Shown piece by piece: positions 51,610-60,712 of a DNA stretch of 64,000 nucleotides. The translations under genes and the position numbers were made by a program. The DNA is from Emticicia agri (GTDB lineage: Bacteria > Bacteroidota > Bacteroidia > Cytophagales > Spirosomataceae), in assembly GCF_004168285.1 (NCBI RefSeq), contig NZ_SEWF01000025.1, positions 35,062-99,061 on the forward strand. The letters are read 5' to 3'. Positions within the stretch are counted from its first letter, which is position 1, and each line of letters opens with the position of its first letter. The notes under the pieces are model-generated. The model searched no databases. It saw nothing but the letters and a program-made list of their open reading frames with translations, and was not told the DNA's origin.

Positions 51610-53256
51610 CTATTGTTTTACATCAAATTTCACACCAAGAATTTCTTCTTTTGTCGGTTTTTCTTTTTCTCTCCAGCTAAAGCCATCTAATCGGTTTGCA
51701 CTGTTAGTCAGTTCTTTAGGCGGAACAAGTTTAGAATCAGGTTTACCTATAAAAGCTATACGCTTCACCTGGTTTTCTTTAAACCTGATATTCATTTTAC
51801 TACATTCGACATGATTTACACCAATTAGTTTATTTCTGTCGTCTAAAGCATAATAAATACTTTCGCCATTCCCTTCTACAACCACCTGGTCAAGGCGTGT
51901 TTGTTCATTAAACAAGGCTGTAATTCTCCGGCCTTTTACCTGATTATAGTTTGAGGAAGTGTCTTTGGCTATGACAAACCCCTGATTGACGAGAAACATC
52001 CGGTTTACCTTACCGTTTTTCATATATACGTGAATTGTATCGGCTTCAGATTGGTTCTGAGGGTTCCATAATATAGGTTTTGTAAAAAAATGTATTACTG
52101 AGTCTTTCAGGTCGTAGAGCAACGAATCACTTTTGCTCTGCATATCTATTCTGTAAATCTGTACATTGCCCTGTGCTATCAGTTTTTCCATTTTTTTCTC
52201 ACGCTTCACCGTATCTTTTTTGGTTCTGGTAGTACTGTCGTCCATCATTTCATAGGCGTAGAGCGTATCTGCCCGCATATACAAGGTATCTTTTTCTGAC
52301 CCGTTACGCATAATAGCATTGCCCATTATTTTGGTAAAGCCTGTTTGCCCGTTACGAATAGCCCGTTTGCCTGTCAGTATCACTTTATCTTTCTTTGAAA
52401 TCAGCTCCACATTTCCTCTGGCAACTCCCGATTCTGTTTTCTGGTCAAAAGTCAAGGTATCCCCCGTTAGCGTATAGTTTTCATTGACTATCTTGGAGCG
52501 ACCTTTAAAATTCGACTGTTGGGTTTCGGTATTATAAGTACTACCGCTATTTGCCACTATCTCACCATCTTTACTTTTAATAAGCGTTGGTGCTTTAAAC
52601 AGAGCCATTTTAGTTCGGGCATTGTACTGTAAACTATCAGTGGTAATAGTGTATTTCGGATTAATTATTTCTACGTTTTCTTTATAATTAAAAATTTTGG
52701 AGCGGGTATTGTAATACCCTTTCTCACTCTTGAGCGTACTCGAATCCTGTACAATTACGCCACGTACCGGATAGTAGGCTCTATTTCGTGCCATATCATA
52801 TTCTATCACTCTGGTAGTAAGTGTCACCTTTGAATCGGTTAAAGTTACTTTTTTTCCCAAAACACGGGCAAATCTTGTATTACCATCGTAATAAAGAGTG
52901 TCGCCCGTTACAGTCAGAGTATCGCCTTGCACGATGCGGATATTACCAAAAGCCTCAATAGTATTACTTAATTCAAATTGAGTAGCCGTATTACAGTACA
53001 GTACTGCACCCTTGTGCTGAAAAGACACATTCCCAAGAAATTGTCTGGATACGTTCATACTCTGGTTATTACCTACAATACTATCTGCATGTATTAGATT
53101 AACCCGGGTTTTAGGAGCAGTAGGTACAGGTGGGTTTAATGGTTTTTGAGCATTGGATATAAACGAGCATAGCAAACCCACCAACACCATCAGTGGAAAC
53201 CTGTTTGTGCGAATGAAACGTACTATTCTTATATTTTTCAGGTCAATAATCAACAT
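51610..53256 (-). CDS. OstA-like protein (LptA/LptD beta-jellyroll)
   Basis: 548 aa. N-terminal signal anchor (FPLMVLVGLLCSFISNAQ) and then repeated strands of the OstA type (YCNTATQFELSNTIEAFGNIRI, TGDTLYYDGNTRFARVLG, LTGDTLTFDQKTESGVARGNV). It is the Bacteroidota OstA-like periplasmic protein thought to guide lipopolysaccharide to the outer membrane. It is divergent from tilS, sharing the 49-bp gap. Confidence 0.8.
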   Translation of the reverse strand: MLIIDLKNIRIVRFIRTNRFPLMVLVGLLCSFISNAQKPLNPPVPTAPKTRVNLIHADSIVGNNQSMNVSRQFLGNVSFQHKGAVLYCNTATQFELSNTIEAFGNIRIVQGDTLTVTGDTLYYDGNTRFARVLGKKVTLTDSKVTLTTRVIEYDMARNRAYYPVRGVIVQDSSTLKSEKGYYNTRSKIFNYKENVEIINPKYTITTDSLQYNARTKMALFKAPTLIKSKDGEIVANSGSTYNTETQQSNFKGRSKIVNENYTLTGDTLTFDQKTESGVARGNVELISKKDKVILTGKRAIRNGQTGFTKIMGNAIMRNGSEKDTLYMRADTLYAYEMMDDSTTRTKKDTVKREKKMEKLIAQGNVQIYRIDMQSKSDSLLYDLKDSVIHFFTKPILWNPQNQSEADTIHVYMKNGKVNRMFLVNQGFVIAKDTSSNYNQVKGRRITALFNEQTRLDQVVVEGNGESIYYALDDRNKLIGVNHVECSKMNIRFKENQVKRIAFIGKPDSKLVPPKELTNSANRLDGFSWREKEKPTKEEILGVKFDVKQ

Positions 53257-53272
53257 CTTGTGAGCAATATTC

Positions 53273-53280
53273 TAATTTTG
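53273..53280 (+). promoter_or_regulatory. -7 element TAATTTTG of tilS
   Basis: Perfect TAnnTTTG 25 nt before ATG 53306. Confidence 0.6.
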
Positions 53281-53305
53281 TTTGCAAAAATACGTAATTG
53301 CAGGA

Positions 53306-54664
53306 ATGCTTCATTCTTTCTTAACATATATTAACGAACAAAGTCTTTTTACACCTACTGACAAAATTGTGTTAGCAGTGAGTGGTGGCAAGGATTCTGT
53401 TGTATTATTAGACCTGTTTCGGGAGGCGAAGTTTAATTTTACGGTAGCCCATTGTAATTTTCAGTTGAGAGGCAAAGACTCTGACCAAGATGCTGAGTTT
53501 GTGAAGCAGCTATGTGCAAGCCACGGAATACCATTCCGTGCTACCGCCTTCCCAACCCAAACCTTCGCCCGAAACCACAAACTCTCGATTGAAATGGCTG
53601 CCCGACAGCTTCGCTATGAATGGTTTGAAGCATTGAGAAAAGAATTAGACTACCAATACATTGCCACCGCCCATCACCTGAATGATAGCATTGAAACCAT
53701 TCTGCTCAATCTTACCAAAGGTACAGGTATTTCGGGATTGAGGGGGATTCTGGCAAAGAAAGGCTATATCATCAGACCACTGCTATTTGCCTCAAGGGCA
53801 GACATTGAAAACTATGTAGCAGAGAAGCAATTAGCGTGGCGGGAAGATAGCAGTAATGCGTCAAATGATTACCAACGTAATTTATTGCGAAATGAAGTAG
53901 TACCGCTACTGAAAAAAATCAATCCTAATTTAGAGCATACTTTTGCACGCAATATTGAGCGAATACAAGCCATTGAAAGTAATTTTCAAAAGAACTTAAG
54001 TGAATTTAAAAAAGCCATCAGCCAAGAGGCAAATGACGCTTTATTTCTGAAAATAGAAGTCATTCAAAACTGGCAATCTGGCGCATATTTTTTAGAGGAA
54101 ACACTAAAAGAATTTGGCTTTAACTATTTCCAATCGAAAGAAATTTATCGTTCTCTGTGTAAAAGTTCCGGTAAGGCCTTTCATTCGGGTACACATACGC
54201 TCACTAAAGACCGGGAATATCTGATTATTACCCCTAAAGAAGAAACGACTTTTGAGGAGTTGTTGATTGACAAAGGCACCGAAACCCTTGATTATTACGG
54301 CTTACAATTACAGATAAGCAATACATCTATAGAAGATTGGCAAAACTACCTGAATACCGCAAGAAATTCTGACATTCTATGGGTAGATGCTGATACACTC
54401 AACTACCCTTTGCGCATACGCCCCTGGCAAGAAGGCGACTGGTTTATTCCTTTAGGTATGAAAGGCAAAAAGAAAATCAGCGATTTTTTAGTAGATAAGA
54501 AGGTGCCGCTTCACCTGAAAAAGAAAACACTTCTATTATGCTCCGACGATGACATTGTGTGGGTTATCGGGCAACGGACTGATGAGCGGTTTAAGGTTAC
54601 GCAGGGGACGAAACAAATCCTTAGAATACATGCTATGCGAACAGCGAATGAATTCGCCGGCTAA
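53306..54664 (+). CDS. tilS: tRNA(Ile)-lysidine synthase
   Basis: 452 aa from ATG 53306. PP-loop ATPase motif SGGKDS at residues 26-31, conserved AHCNFQLRGKDSD and TAHHLNDSIETILLNL; C-terminal TilS domains follow (RPWQEGDWFIPLGMKGKKKISDFLVDKKVP). It modifies the wobble base of tRNA-Ile with lysine so that AUA is read. Oddity: the last six codons (ANEFAG) and the stop lie exactly in the left hairpin of a family B repeat, so the native end has been replaced. Confidence 0.92.
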   Translation: MLHSFLTYINEQSLFTPTDKIVLAVSGGKDSVVLLDLFREAKFNFTVAHCNFQLRGKDSDQDAEFVKQLCASHGIPFRATAFPTQTFARNHKLSIEMAARQLRYEWFEALRKELDYQYIATAHHLNDSIETILLNLTKGTGISGLRGILAKKGYIIRPLLFASRADIENYVAEKQLAWREDSSNASNDYQRNLLRNEVVPLLKKINPNLEHTFARNIERIQAIESNFQKNLSEFKKAISQEANDALFLKIEVIQNWQSGAYFLEETLKEFGFNYFQSKEIYRSLCKSSGKAFHSGTHTLTKDREYLIITPKEETTFEELLIDKGTETLDYYGLQLQISNTSIEDWQNYLNTARNSDILWVDADTLNYPLRIRPWQEGDWFIPLGMKGKKKISDFLVDKKVPLHLKKKTLLLCSDDDIVWVIGQRTDERFKVTQGTKQILRIHAMRTANEFAG

Positions 54665-54776
54665 AAAAACAAAGGAAAGTTCATCTTAACTATGCGGACT
54701 TAAGCGACCGACGCCCGGTCCGCATTACATTATTAAATAATTCCTTTGTTTTCTTAGACACCGACTTCAGTCGGTG
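54644..54776. repeat. Palindromic repeat family B, copy 3, supplies the end of tilS
   Basis: Left hairpin GCGAATGAATTCGC (54644-54657), arm CTAAAAAAACAAAGG (54661-54675), central ATGCGGAC/GTCCGCAT (54692-54725), arm CCTTTGTTTTCTTAG (54743-54757), right hairpin CACCGACTTCAGTCGGTG (54759-54776). Remaining 180 bp to the next start show no gene. Confidence 0.75.
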
Positions 54777-54956
54777 AAACGTTGGCCTCTAATCATCTCC
54801 AGGAAATTTAATAATCCCTTCACATTAAAATTTATTTATTCTACCCCTACCAAAAACAATCGCCCTCTTTATAACCCTTTTGGCACGGCTTTTGACAACC
54901 TTAAAAATGTAACCCAAAAGTTATATTATTTAACCCGTTTAATAAAAGTCAAGTCC

Positions 54957-57266
54957 ATGATAAAAACAAGAATTGGGCTGTTGGCATTTGCTTTCCTAAT
55001 AGTCCAACATACTTTTGCTCAAAGTAATAAACTAAAAATTGCGAACCGCAACTTCGATAACATCAGTTATGTGGAGGCTATCCGCAATTATGAAGATTAT
55101 CTGAGAGCAGCTAAAAAAGGAACACCCGAAGTGAAAGAAGCGCTAACCAAACTGGCCTACAGTTATCGTAAAGTACAAGATTCACGCAATGCAGAGCTTA
55201 CCTATGCCGAGCTATTAGAAGCTTATGGCAGCCAGGTAGAAAGCGAAATCTACCTGTACTATGCGCAGGCATTAGCCAATAATGGCAAGTACAAAGAATC
55301 ACAGAAAATGTATAGCAAATATGGGCAGGAACAAACTGCCGATATGCGTGGACGAAAGTTTACCGTAGCTTATATGGATAACAGCTGTTTCTTTGAAGAT
55401 TCGTCAACCTATAAAATAGATTACCTTTACGCACTCAACTCCCGTCAGTCAGATTTCAGCCCGATGTTTTACAAAAACGCTTTGGTTTTTGTCTCAGCAC
55501 GTGAAGAAGGTGGCATTATCAAACGGGTATTTATGCAAAACCAGACTCCTTTTCTCGACCTGTTTGTTTTTCCTGATACCACACAGTTAAGAAAAGACAA
55601 TACAACCATGAAACAAGCTGGGGCGGGTGCCATTTCTACTTCATTAGGCACACTTGAAAAAGCAGAAGACGACGAAAAAGAAGAAAAACCTTTAACTAAA
55701 GTAGAGCAGTTCAGCAAGACACTCAATTCAAAATATCATGAAGGGCCTGCTACTTTCTTTAAAGATTATAAGAAAATCATTTTTACCAGTAATAACCGCA
55801 GCAAAGGAGCCAATCGGGTAGGTTCAGATGGTATCACCAAACTGAAACTATATATGGCCTCTGAAACCAATAATAGATGGGGCAATATTATTGATTTACC
55901 TTTTAATAGCGCAGAATATTCATGCGGACATCCGGCGCTATCGCCTGACGATACCAAACTCTATTTTGTATCTGATATGCCCGGTGGATTTGGCGGAACA
56001 GATATTTATGTAACCGAATACCACGACGGAGAATGGAGTTCGCCCGTAAACTTGGGCAGAGAAATTAATACAGAGGGCAACGAGATGTTTCCGTTTATTG
56101 ACGAAAACGGCGATATGTATTTTGCTTCTGACGGACACGAAGGCTTAGGTGGCTTAGATATTTTTTATGTAGAATTGAGAGAGGGCATTCCGATGAGTGA
56201 GGTAAAAAACTTAGGAGCACCTATTAATTCGTCAAGAGATGATTTCGGATTGATTACTGATGCCGGACGTGGCAGAGGATATTTCAGCTCGAACCGCAAA
56301 CGTGGGTATAACGACGACAATCTCTATTCATTTGTGCATGGATGCCGCCAGTTGAATGTGTTAGTATATGACAATGATACCAAAAAACCTATTGAAAGTG
56401 TAGATGTGCGCTTGCTGAAAGATGGCCTGAATAAAGAATTAATTGTTACCGGGCCAGATGGGAAAGTCTCTATTTGTCTGGAAGCAGGAACAGATTTTGA
56501 GTTTAAGGCCATGAAAGAAGGCTATGAACCCAATAGTATTACTTACGGTACATTTGCGACCTCATTAAAAAACAGAACATCAATCACGATGTACCTACAA
56601 AAGTCTAAAACACCGCCACCTATTATAAAAGGAACAATTGTAGCCGAAGTAAACCAGATACCGATTGAAGGGGCGACTGTTACTTTAGAAAACGAAAAAG
56701 ATGGCTCTATTGAATCAGTAGTAACTGGCATAGATGGGAAATACGAGTTTCAGCCTAAAAAAGAGGGAGACTATAGCGTAACAGCTATTAAAGATAAATA
56801 TGCAGTAAACACCGAAAACCTGGGTAAGGTAAAACCAACCAAAAAAGGACCTAAGACCTTTGAGCAGAATTTAGGGTTGGTAGGCGAAGGTGATATTTTC
56901 AGGTTAGAGAATATTTATTACAACTATGGTCAGTTCTTTATCAGGCCAGATGCCGCTAAAGAATTAGAAGCCAAACTGGTGCCGTTACTAAAGAAATATC
57001 CTGAAATGCGTATCGAAATCCGTTCACATACAGATAGTCGTTCGAGCGATGCATTTAACAAAAAACTATCTGAAAACAGGGCGAGAGCAGTAGTTGATTA
57101 TTTATTAACACGTGGCATAGAAATTGCAAGAATTGAAGCAAAGGGATATGGAGAGAGCGAATTGCTGAACGATTGTGCAAATGGTGTCGGTTGCAATGAA
57201 GCACAGCATCAGGCCAATCGCAGAACAGAGTTTAAAATCTTATCGGTGGCAGTCAGCAGCCGGTAA
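54957..57266 (+). CDS. PorE-like T9SS-associated OmpA family protein
   Basis: 769 aa from ATG 54957 (signal peptide MIKTRIGLLAFAFLIVQHTFAQ); the longer frame from 54774 starts in a repeat. Order: TPR-like helices (about 25-140), a PD40-type propeller (DTKLYFVSDMPGGFGGTDIY, GDMYFASDGHEGLGGLDIFY), two carboxypeptidase-regulatory-like folds (DVRLLKDGLNKELIVTG; IEGATVTLENEKDG) and a C-terminal OmpA peptidoglycan-binding domain (IEIRSHTDSRSSDAFNKKLS). This matches PorE of the type IX system, a periplasmic protein linking the machine to peptidoglycan; other OmpA/PD40 proteins with this order also exist. Confidence 0.75.
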   Translation: MIKTRIGLLAFAFLIVQHTFAQSNKLKIANRNFDNISYVEAIRNYEDYLRAAKKGTPEVKEALTKLAYSYRKVQDSRNAELTYAELLEAYGSQVESEIYLYYAQALANNGKYKESQKMYSKYGQEQTADMRGRKFTVAYMDNSCFFEDSSTYKIDYLYALNSRQSDFSPMFYKNALVFVSAREEGGIIKRVFMQNQTPFLDLFVFPDTTQLRKDNTTMKQAGAGAISTSLGTLEKAEDDEKEEKPLTKVEQFSKTLNSKYHEGPATFFKDYKKIIFTSNNRSKGANRVGSDGITKLKLYMASETNNRWGNIIDLPFNSAEYSCGHPALSPDDTKLYFVSDMPGGFGGTDIYVTEYHDGEWSSPVNLGREINTEGNEMFPFIDENGDMYFASDGHEGLGGLDIFYVELREGIPMSEVKNLGAPINSSRDDFGLITDAGRGRGYFSSNRKRGYNDDNLYSFVHGCRQLNVLVYDNDTKKPIESVDVRLLKDGLNKELIVTGPDGKVSICLEAGTDFEFKAMKEGYEPNSITYGTFATSLKNRTSITMYLQKSKTPPPIIKGTIVAEVNQIPIEGATVTLENEKDGSIESVVTGIDGKYEFQPKKEGDYSVTAIKDKYAVNTENLGKVKPTKKGPKTFEQNLGLVGEGDIFRLENIYYNYGQFFIRPDAAKELEAKLVPLLKKYPEMRIEIRSHTDSRSSDAFNKKLSENRARAVVDYLLTRGIEIARIEAKGYGESELLNDCANGVGCNEAQHQANRRTEFKILSVAVSSR

Positions 57267-57326
57267 TCAAACCGAAATCAAAGAGTAGTTTTTTTTCATA
57301 GTTTAGGGTTAGGGTTTATTATTCAG

Positions 57327-57359
57327 AAAGCATTGCTTGTTTTAGGCAATGCTTTTTTG
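57327..57359 (+). terminator. Terminator of the PorE-like gene
   Basis: AAAGCATTGC/GCAATGCTTT with a six-T tail. Confidence 0.85.
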
Positions 57360-57371
57360 TTGTTATCATCT

Positions 57372-57473
57372 ATCACGATTTTCAAATCGTCGAGATGACA
57401 ACTATGGAGACCTCCGTATCTGTAGATTTATAGAATTCTGCCGAATTTTGACGATTTGAAAAATCGTGATACA
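57372..57473. repeat. Palindromic repeat family A, copy 3
   Basis: Starts TATCACGATTTTCAAATCGT and ends ACGATTTGAAAAATCGTGAT plus AC. The core AATTCTGCCGAATTTTGACG is the reverse complement of the copy 2 core, so the two are in opposite orientation. Confidence 0.7.
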
Positions 57474-57552
57474 ATAAAAAAAGTCCACTCTCAGAAAACT
57501 TCCCATCTACTTTTTGCATATATACTATTGAAAGCCAAAATCATTGTTACGA

Positions 57553-58098
57553 ATGCAGGAACTACAGCTGATACAAGAGCTACAGAAACATAACCCGTTT
57601 GTGCAAAAACGTGTCTATGACCGTTTTGTGAAACGAATGTTCAGGCTATGTATCCGCTATGTATCTAATGAAGCCGATGCACAGGAATTATTAATGAATG
57701 GTTTTCTGAAATTTTTTAACTCAGTCAGCAAAGTTGAATATCGTGGAGAGAATACAATTGAACCTTATCTGAAAAAACTGATGGTAAATGAATGTCTGAT
57801 GTTTATCAGGCAACGAAAAATGAACTGGGTACTCATGGAAGAAATAGCCGACGAAGAAATTACCAGTGATTTTTCAGGGTATGAGCATTTTGATGAAGAG
57901 GCCATTTATCAGTTGGTTTTAAAGTTACCCGATGGCTACCGTACGGTTTTTAACCTCTTTATCATTGAAGGATATAGCCATAAAGAGATAGCCGCTCAAT
58001 TGCGTATCAGCGAAAATACCTCAAAAACCCAATTGTTTAAAGCCCGAATGCTATTACAGGCAGAACTGACGAAATTAGGATACAGCTATGGAACATAA
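57553..58098 (+). CDS. ECF-type RNA polymerase sigma factor
   Basis: 181 aa from ATG 57553. Region 2 (FRLCIRYVSNEADAQELLMNGFLKFFNSVSKV) and region 4 with an HTH (LPDGYRTVFNLFIIEGYSHKEIAAQLRISENTSKTQLFKAR) are present; regions 1 and 3 are absent, as in ECF sigmas. The following gene overlaps it by 11 nt and looks like its membrane-bound anti-sigma factor. Confidence 0.85.
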   Translation: MQELQLIQELQKHNPFVQKRVYDRFVKRMFRLCIRYVSNEADAQELLMNGFLKFFNSVSKVEYRGENTIEPYLKKLMVNECLMFIRQRKMNWVLMEEIADEEITSDFSGYEHFDEEAIYQLVLKLPDGYRTVFNLFIIEGYSHKEIAAQLRISENTSKTQLFKARMLLQAELTKLGYSYGT

Positions 58099-58660
58099 AT
58101 TTGATGACTTTTTTCGAAAAAAAATTGATGGTGCAGAAGATTCTCTGCCCGAAAATTCCGCTTTTGATGAGCATTTATTCTGGGGAGAATTGCAAAAAAA
58201 ACTGGACAAACCCCAACGCAAATCATGGTGGCAATGGGTAGCCGTAGCCGCTTGTTTAGGTGGATTGATAGTAGGGATAGTTTCAGTTTCTACAACAAAA
58301 CAAGAAATACCTGTAACAACTGACACAAAAATAATTGAGCCCCCCAAAGAAGTCCCAAATCCTGTAGCAGTTGTAGTTCCTGAAAAAACAAAAGTAAAAA
58401 TAGATAAGACCAGAAAAAAAGAAGCGATTCAGCTCAAAAAAGAGTTGAAGATTGAAGTAGAACAGTTAGCTGTAAAAATGAATCTGACGCCTGTTACTGC
58501 TCCCATTATTAAACAGGATTCCATTCATTTCAAACCTGTTATGGCCGAGGTAAAACCACAATTCAGGACTATTCATGTCAATGAAATTTCCAATATAGAC
58601 AAAGCACCCATACCACAACCCAAATTCAAAGTCAGATTTGCTGTAAGAAATCAGCATTAA
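58088..58660 (+). CDS. Putative membrane anti-sigma factor
   Basis: 190 aa. Cytoplasmic N-terminus of about 45 residues (FDDFFRKKIDGAEDSLPENSAFDEHLFWGELQKKL), one transmembrane helix (WWQWVAVAACLGGLIVGIVSVS), then a periplasmic Lys/Pro/Val-rich tail without a recognised domain. Overlap with the sigma gene and topology support the anti-sigma call; there is no zinc HxxxCxxC motif, so it is not of the ZAS type. Confidence 0.65.
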   Translation: MEHKFDDFFRKKIDGAEDSLPENSAFDEHLFWGELQKKLDKPQRKSWWQWVAVAACLGGLIVGIVSVSTTKQEIPVTTDTKIIEPPKEVPNPVAVVVPEKTKVKIDKTRKKEAIQLKKELKIEVEQLAVKMNLTPVTAPIIKQDSIHFKPVMAEVKPQFRTIHVNEISNIDKAPIPQPKFKVRFAVRNQH

Positions 58661-58684
58661 CAGCATTTAAAACCAAGTATATAT

Positions 58685-59830
58685 ATGTTAAGAACCATCA
58701 TTGTTTTATCAATGCTCCTGACGGGCATTGCCGAGGGAGCTATATGCCAGACCAACGCTGAATATGATACTATGAATGTACTCGAAGGGATTCGGCCTCC
58801 TATCCTACTCAGTACTTTCGGCAAACGGGCTGATGTTTTTACCATTGAAGAAATAAGCAAAAACAGTAATAAAGTTACTATTGATTTTGGCAATAAAAAC
58901 AGGCTATTAATCGATTTTCAGGGCAAAGATTACGATTTAAAAATCAATGCAGACTCATTGTTACGGAGTTTCTGGGCAGATTACCTATTGGTAAAAGACA
59001 GTTTCAGAAAAGACGCTTCCAAGAAAATCACCTATTACGGTAAAAACCGATATGTCAACGGCAACCCTTTGATTGATATACAGTATTATCCGCAAAAAGA
59101 GGTATTACAGATAGCTAAAGACCGAGAGGTGCAATTAGTACAGTTACTGCAAGATACGCTTATACTGGTTAAGTATCAGGATAAAGCCGTGTCAGAATTG
59201 GTAAAGTCTCACAATCATGTATTTAAAACCTATCCGCATCAGCAATTTACGTTTGTGCTTAATAGTCTGGACAACATCAGAGATATTTTAGAACTCAATC
59301 TCAACCAGACTATTATTGAAGCGGTAGAAAGAGTAAAAAATGAGCGAAAAAGTACGTATCCTTGGAAAATGGTAAAAGTAGAAAATGATATAGTGAATCA
59401 GAAAATCAAGTCTCAGACAATAGGAGCCGCTTTATTAGATTTCTTAGAGCTTCATGGCGATATTGGTGTAGGCACTTATCGGGACAAGATTATCCCCTCA
59501 GCTATGTTGGGTATCAGTTTAGTCTCAGGCAGATACTTGAAGAAAGGCTTTTTAGTAGGTGCACAAGCTTATTTTCCACATGAACGAAAAGCTGATAACA
59601 CTTATCAGTTCAGCACTAAATACATGCCTTTTGTAGGAATGACCTTTTTCAAGAAGAAAGAAAAGGGCAACGATATAGACTTAAAAGCAGGGATATTTGC
59701 AGGCTATGCCGAAAAATCTGTAAAACTGTTTGGCTGGTATCAGGCTACTCCATTCCTGAGAATCCAACCCGAAATTAACCTGTTCAGTAAGCAACCACCT
59801 GTGGGTTTAAGGATAGCAATAGGGCTTTAA
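58685..59830 (+). CDS. Exported protein of unknown function
   Basis: 381 aa. Signal peptide MLRTIIVLSMLLTGIAEGAICQ. Mostly charged, beta/alpha mixed; the last 110 residues contain alternating short hydrophobic strands (SAMLGISLVSGRYLKKGFLVG, MPFVGMTFFKKKE, LKAGIFAGYAEKSVKLFGW) and end in RIAIGL, which suggests a small C-terminal outer-membrane barrel. Starts 24 bp after the anti-sigma gene and may be a target or partner of that sigma system. I do not recognise the family. Confidence 0.6.
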   Translation: MLRTIIVLSMLLTGIAEGAICQTNAEYDTMNVLEGIRPPILLSTFGKRADVFTIEEISKNSNKVTIDFGNKNRLLIDFQGKDYDLKINADSLLRSFWADYLLVKDSFRKDASKKITYYGKNRYVNGNPLIDIQYYPQKEVLQIAKDREVQLVQLLQDTLILVKYQDKAVSELVKSHNHVFKTYPHQQFTFVLNSLDNIRDILELNLNQTIIEAVERVKNERKSTYPWKMVKVENDIVNQKIKSQTIGAALLDFLELHGDIGVGTYRDKIIPSAMLGISLVSGRYLKKGFLVGAQAYFPHERKADNTYQFSTKYMPFVGMTFFKKKEKGNDIDLKAGIFAGYAEKSVKLFGWYQATPFLRIQPEINLFSKQPPVGLRIAIGL

Positions 59831-59857
59831 TCAATCTAATCATTACTCACTAACCCG

Positions 59858-60712
59858 ATGAAAAAACTATTTTCCCTATTCCTGTTTGCTTTGTTTGCTT
59901 ATGCTTGCACACATTCAGATACAAAAAGCAATGAGCCGATTCAGACGCTTGATAAAAAATTCAACCTCTATTCAGAGGCGGTAAAAGATTCATTCTATAT
60001 CTCTGTTCAACTACCAAAAGCCTATTTTGAAAAACCTGACGCAAAATACCCTACGGTTTACATGGTAGATGCCAATTTCTTTTTCCCAATGCTGGCAGAA
60101 ACAGTAAAACAATACGAAATAGCAGGTTTATTGCCTCCTATGATTTTAGTCGGTATAGGCTATAAATCTTTTGCAACCATGGATTCTTTGCGTGAGCGTG
60201 ATTATTTATATCCTGCCTCTATACCTTCTGATGAGATGAAAGCTGTGGGTGGTGGTAAAACCTTCAATAATTTTATAGTTAATCAACTTATTCCGCATAT
60301 TGATACTAATTTCAGAACCGATACTACCAATCGCTCACTATTAGGGCATTCTTTTGGGGGATACTTTAGTCTTTATGCTTTATTAAATCAGATTGAAAAT
60401 AATCAGACAACTTTCAGGAATATTGGTTCAGCCAGCCCAACGCTGTGGTATAATAATTACTATCTGAATCAACTGACGGCAAAGCTGCAAAACAGAAAAA
60501 CTACAAACCCCTTAAGTATTTATCTGACTGCCGGAGGCTTAGAAGACCCGACCTGGAATATTAATCCTGTCAAAAAATTAAGTACTGATATAACCAATGC
60601 TAAACTACCAAATCTGAATCTGCATCAGGCCATTTATACTGACTTAGACCACATGGATGTAGCCATGATAACTTTCAGCAGAGCCTTGCAGGGGTTTTAT
60701 AAGAAAGATTAA
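59858..60712 (+). CDS. Esterase D-like alpha/beta-hydrolase lipoprotein
   Basis: 284 aa. Lipoprotein signal MKKLFSLFLFALFAYAC. Nucleophile motif LLGHSFGGYFSL and YPTVYMVDANFFFP identify the esterase/Fes-like putative hydrolase group (COG2819 type). Catalytic His is likely in the C-terminal DHMD. Substrate unknown, possibly a siderophore or acyl ester. Follows the unknown gene by 27 bp. Confidence 0.8.
   Translation: MKKLFSLFLFALFAYACTHSDTKSNEPIQTLDKKFNLYSEAVKDSFYISVQLPKAYFEKPDAKYPTVYMVDANFFFPMLAETVKQYEIAGLLPPMILVGIGYKSFATMDSLRERDYLYPASIPSDEMKAVGGGKTFNNFIVNQLIPHIDTNFRTDTTNRSLLGHSFGGYFSLYALLNQIENNQTTFRNIGSASPTLWYNNYYLNQLTAKLQNRKTTNPLSIYLTAGGLEDPTWNINPVKKLSTDITNAKLPNLNLHQAIYTDLDHMDVAMITFSRALQGFYKKD

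Noticed and set aside
57302..57318. Telomere-like TTTAGGGTTAGGGTTT
   Set aside because: Only two units in a short AT-rich gap after a gene; it is most likely chance.
16454..57473. Dispersed hairpin repeats as CRISPR units
   Set aside because: Copies are single, kilobases apart and with different cores; there is no repeat-spacer periodicity and no cas gene.
57301..57552. Small gene in the gap before the sigma factor
   Set aside because: The space is accounted for by a terminator and a family A repeat; no open frame with a plausible start was found.
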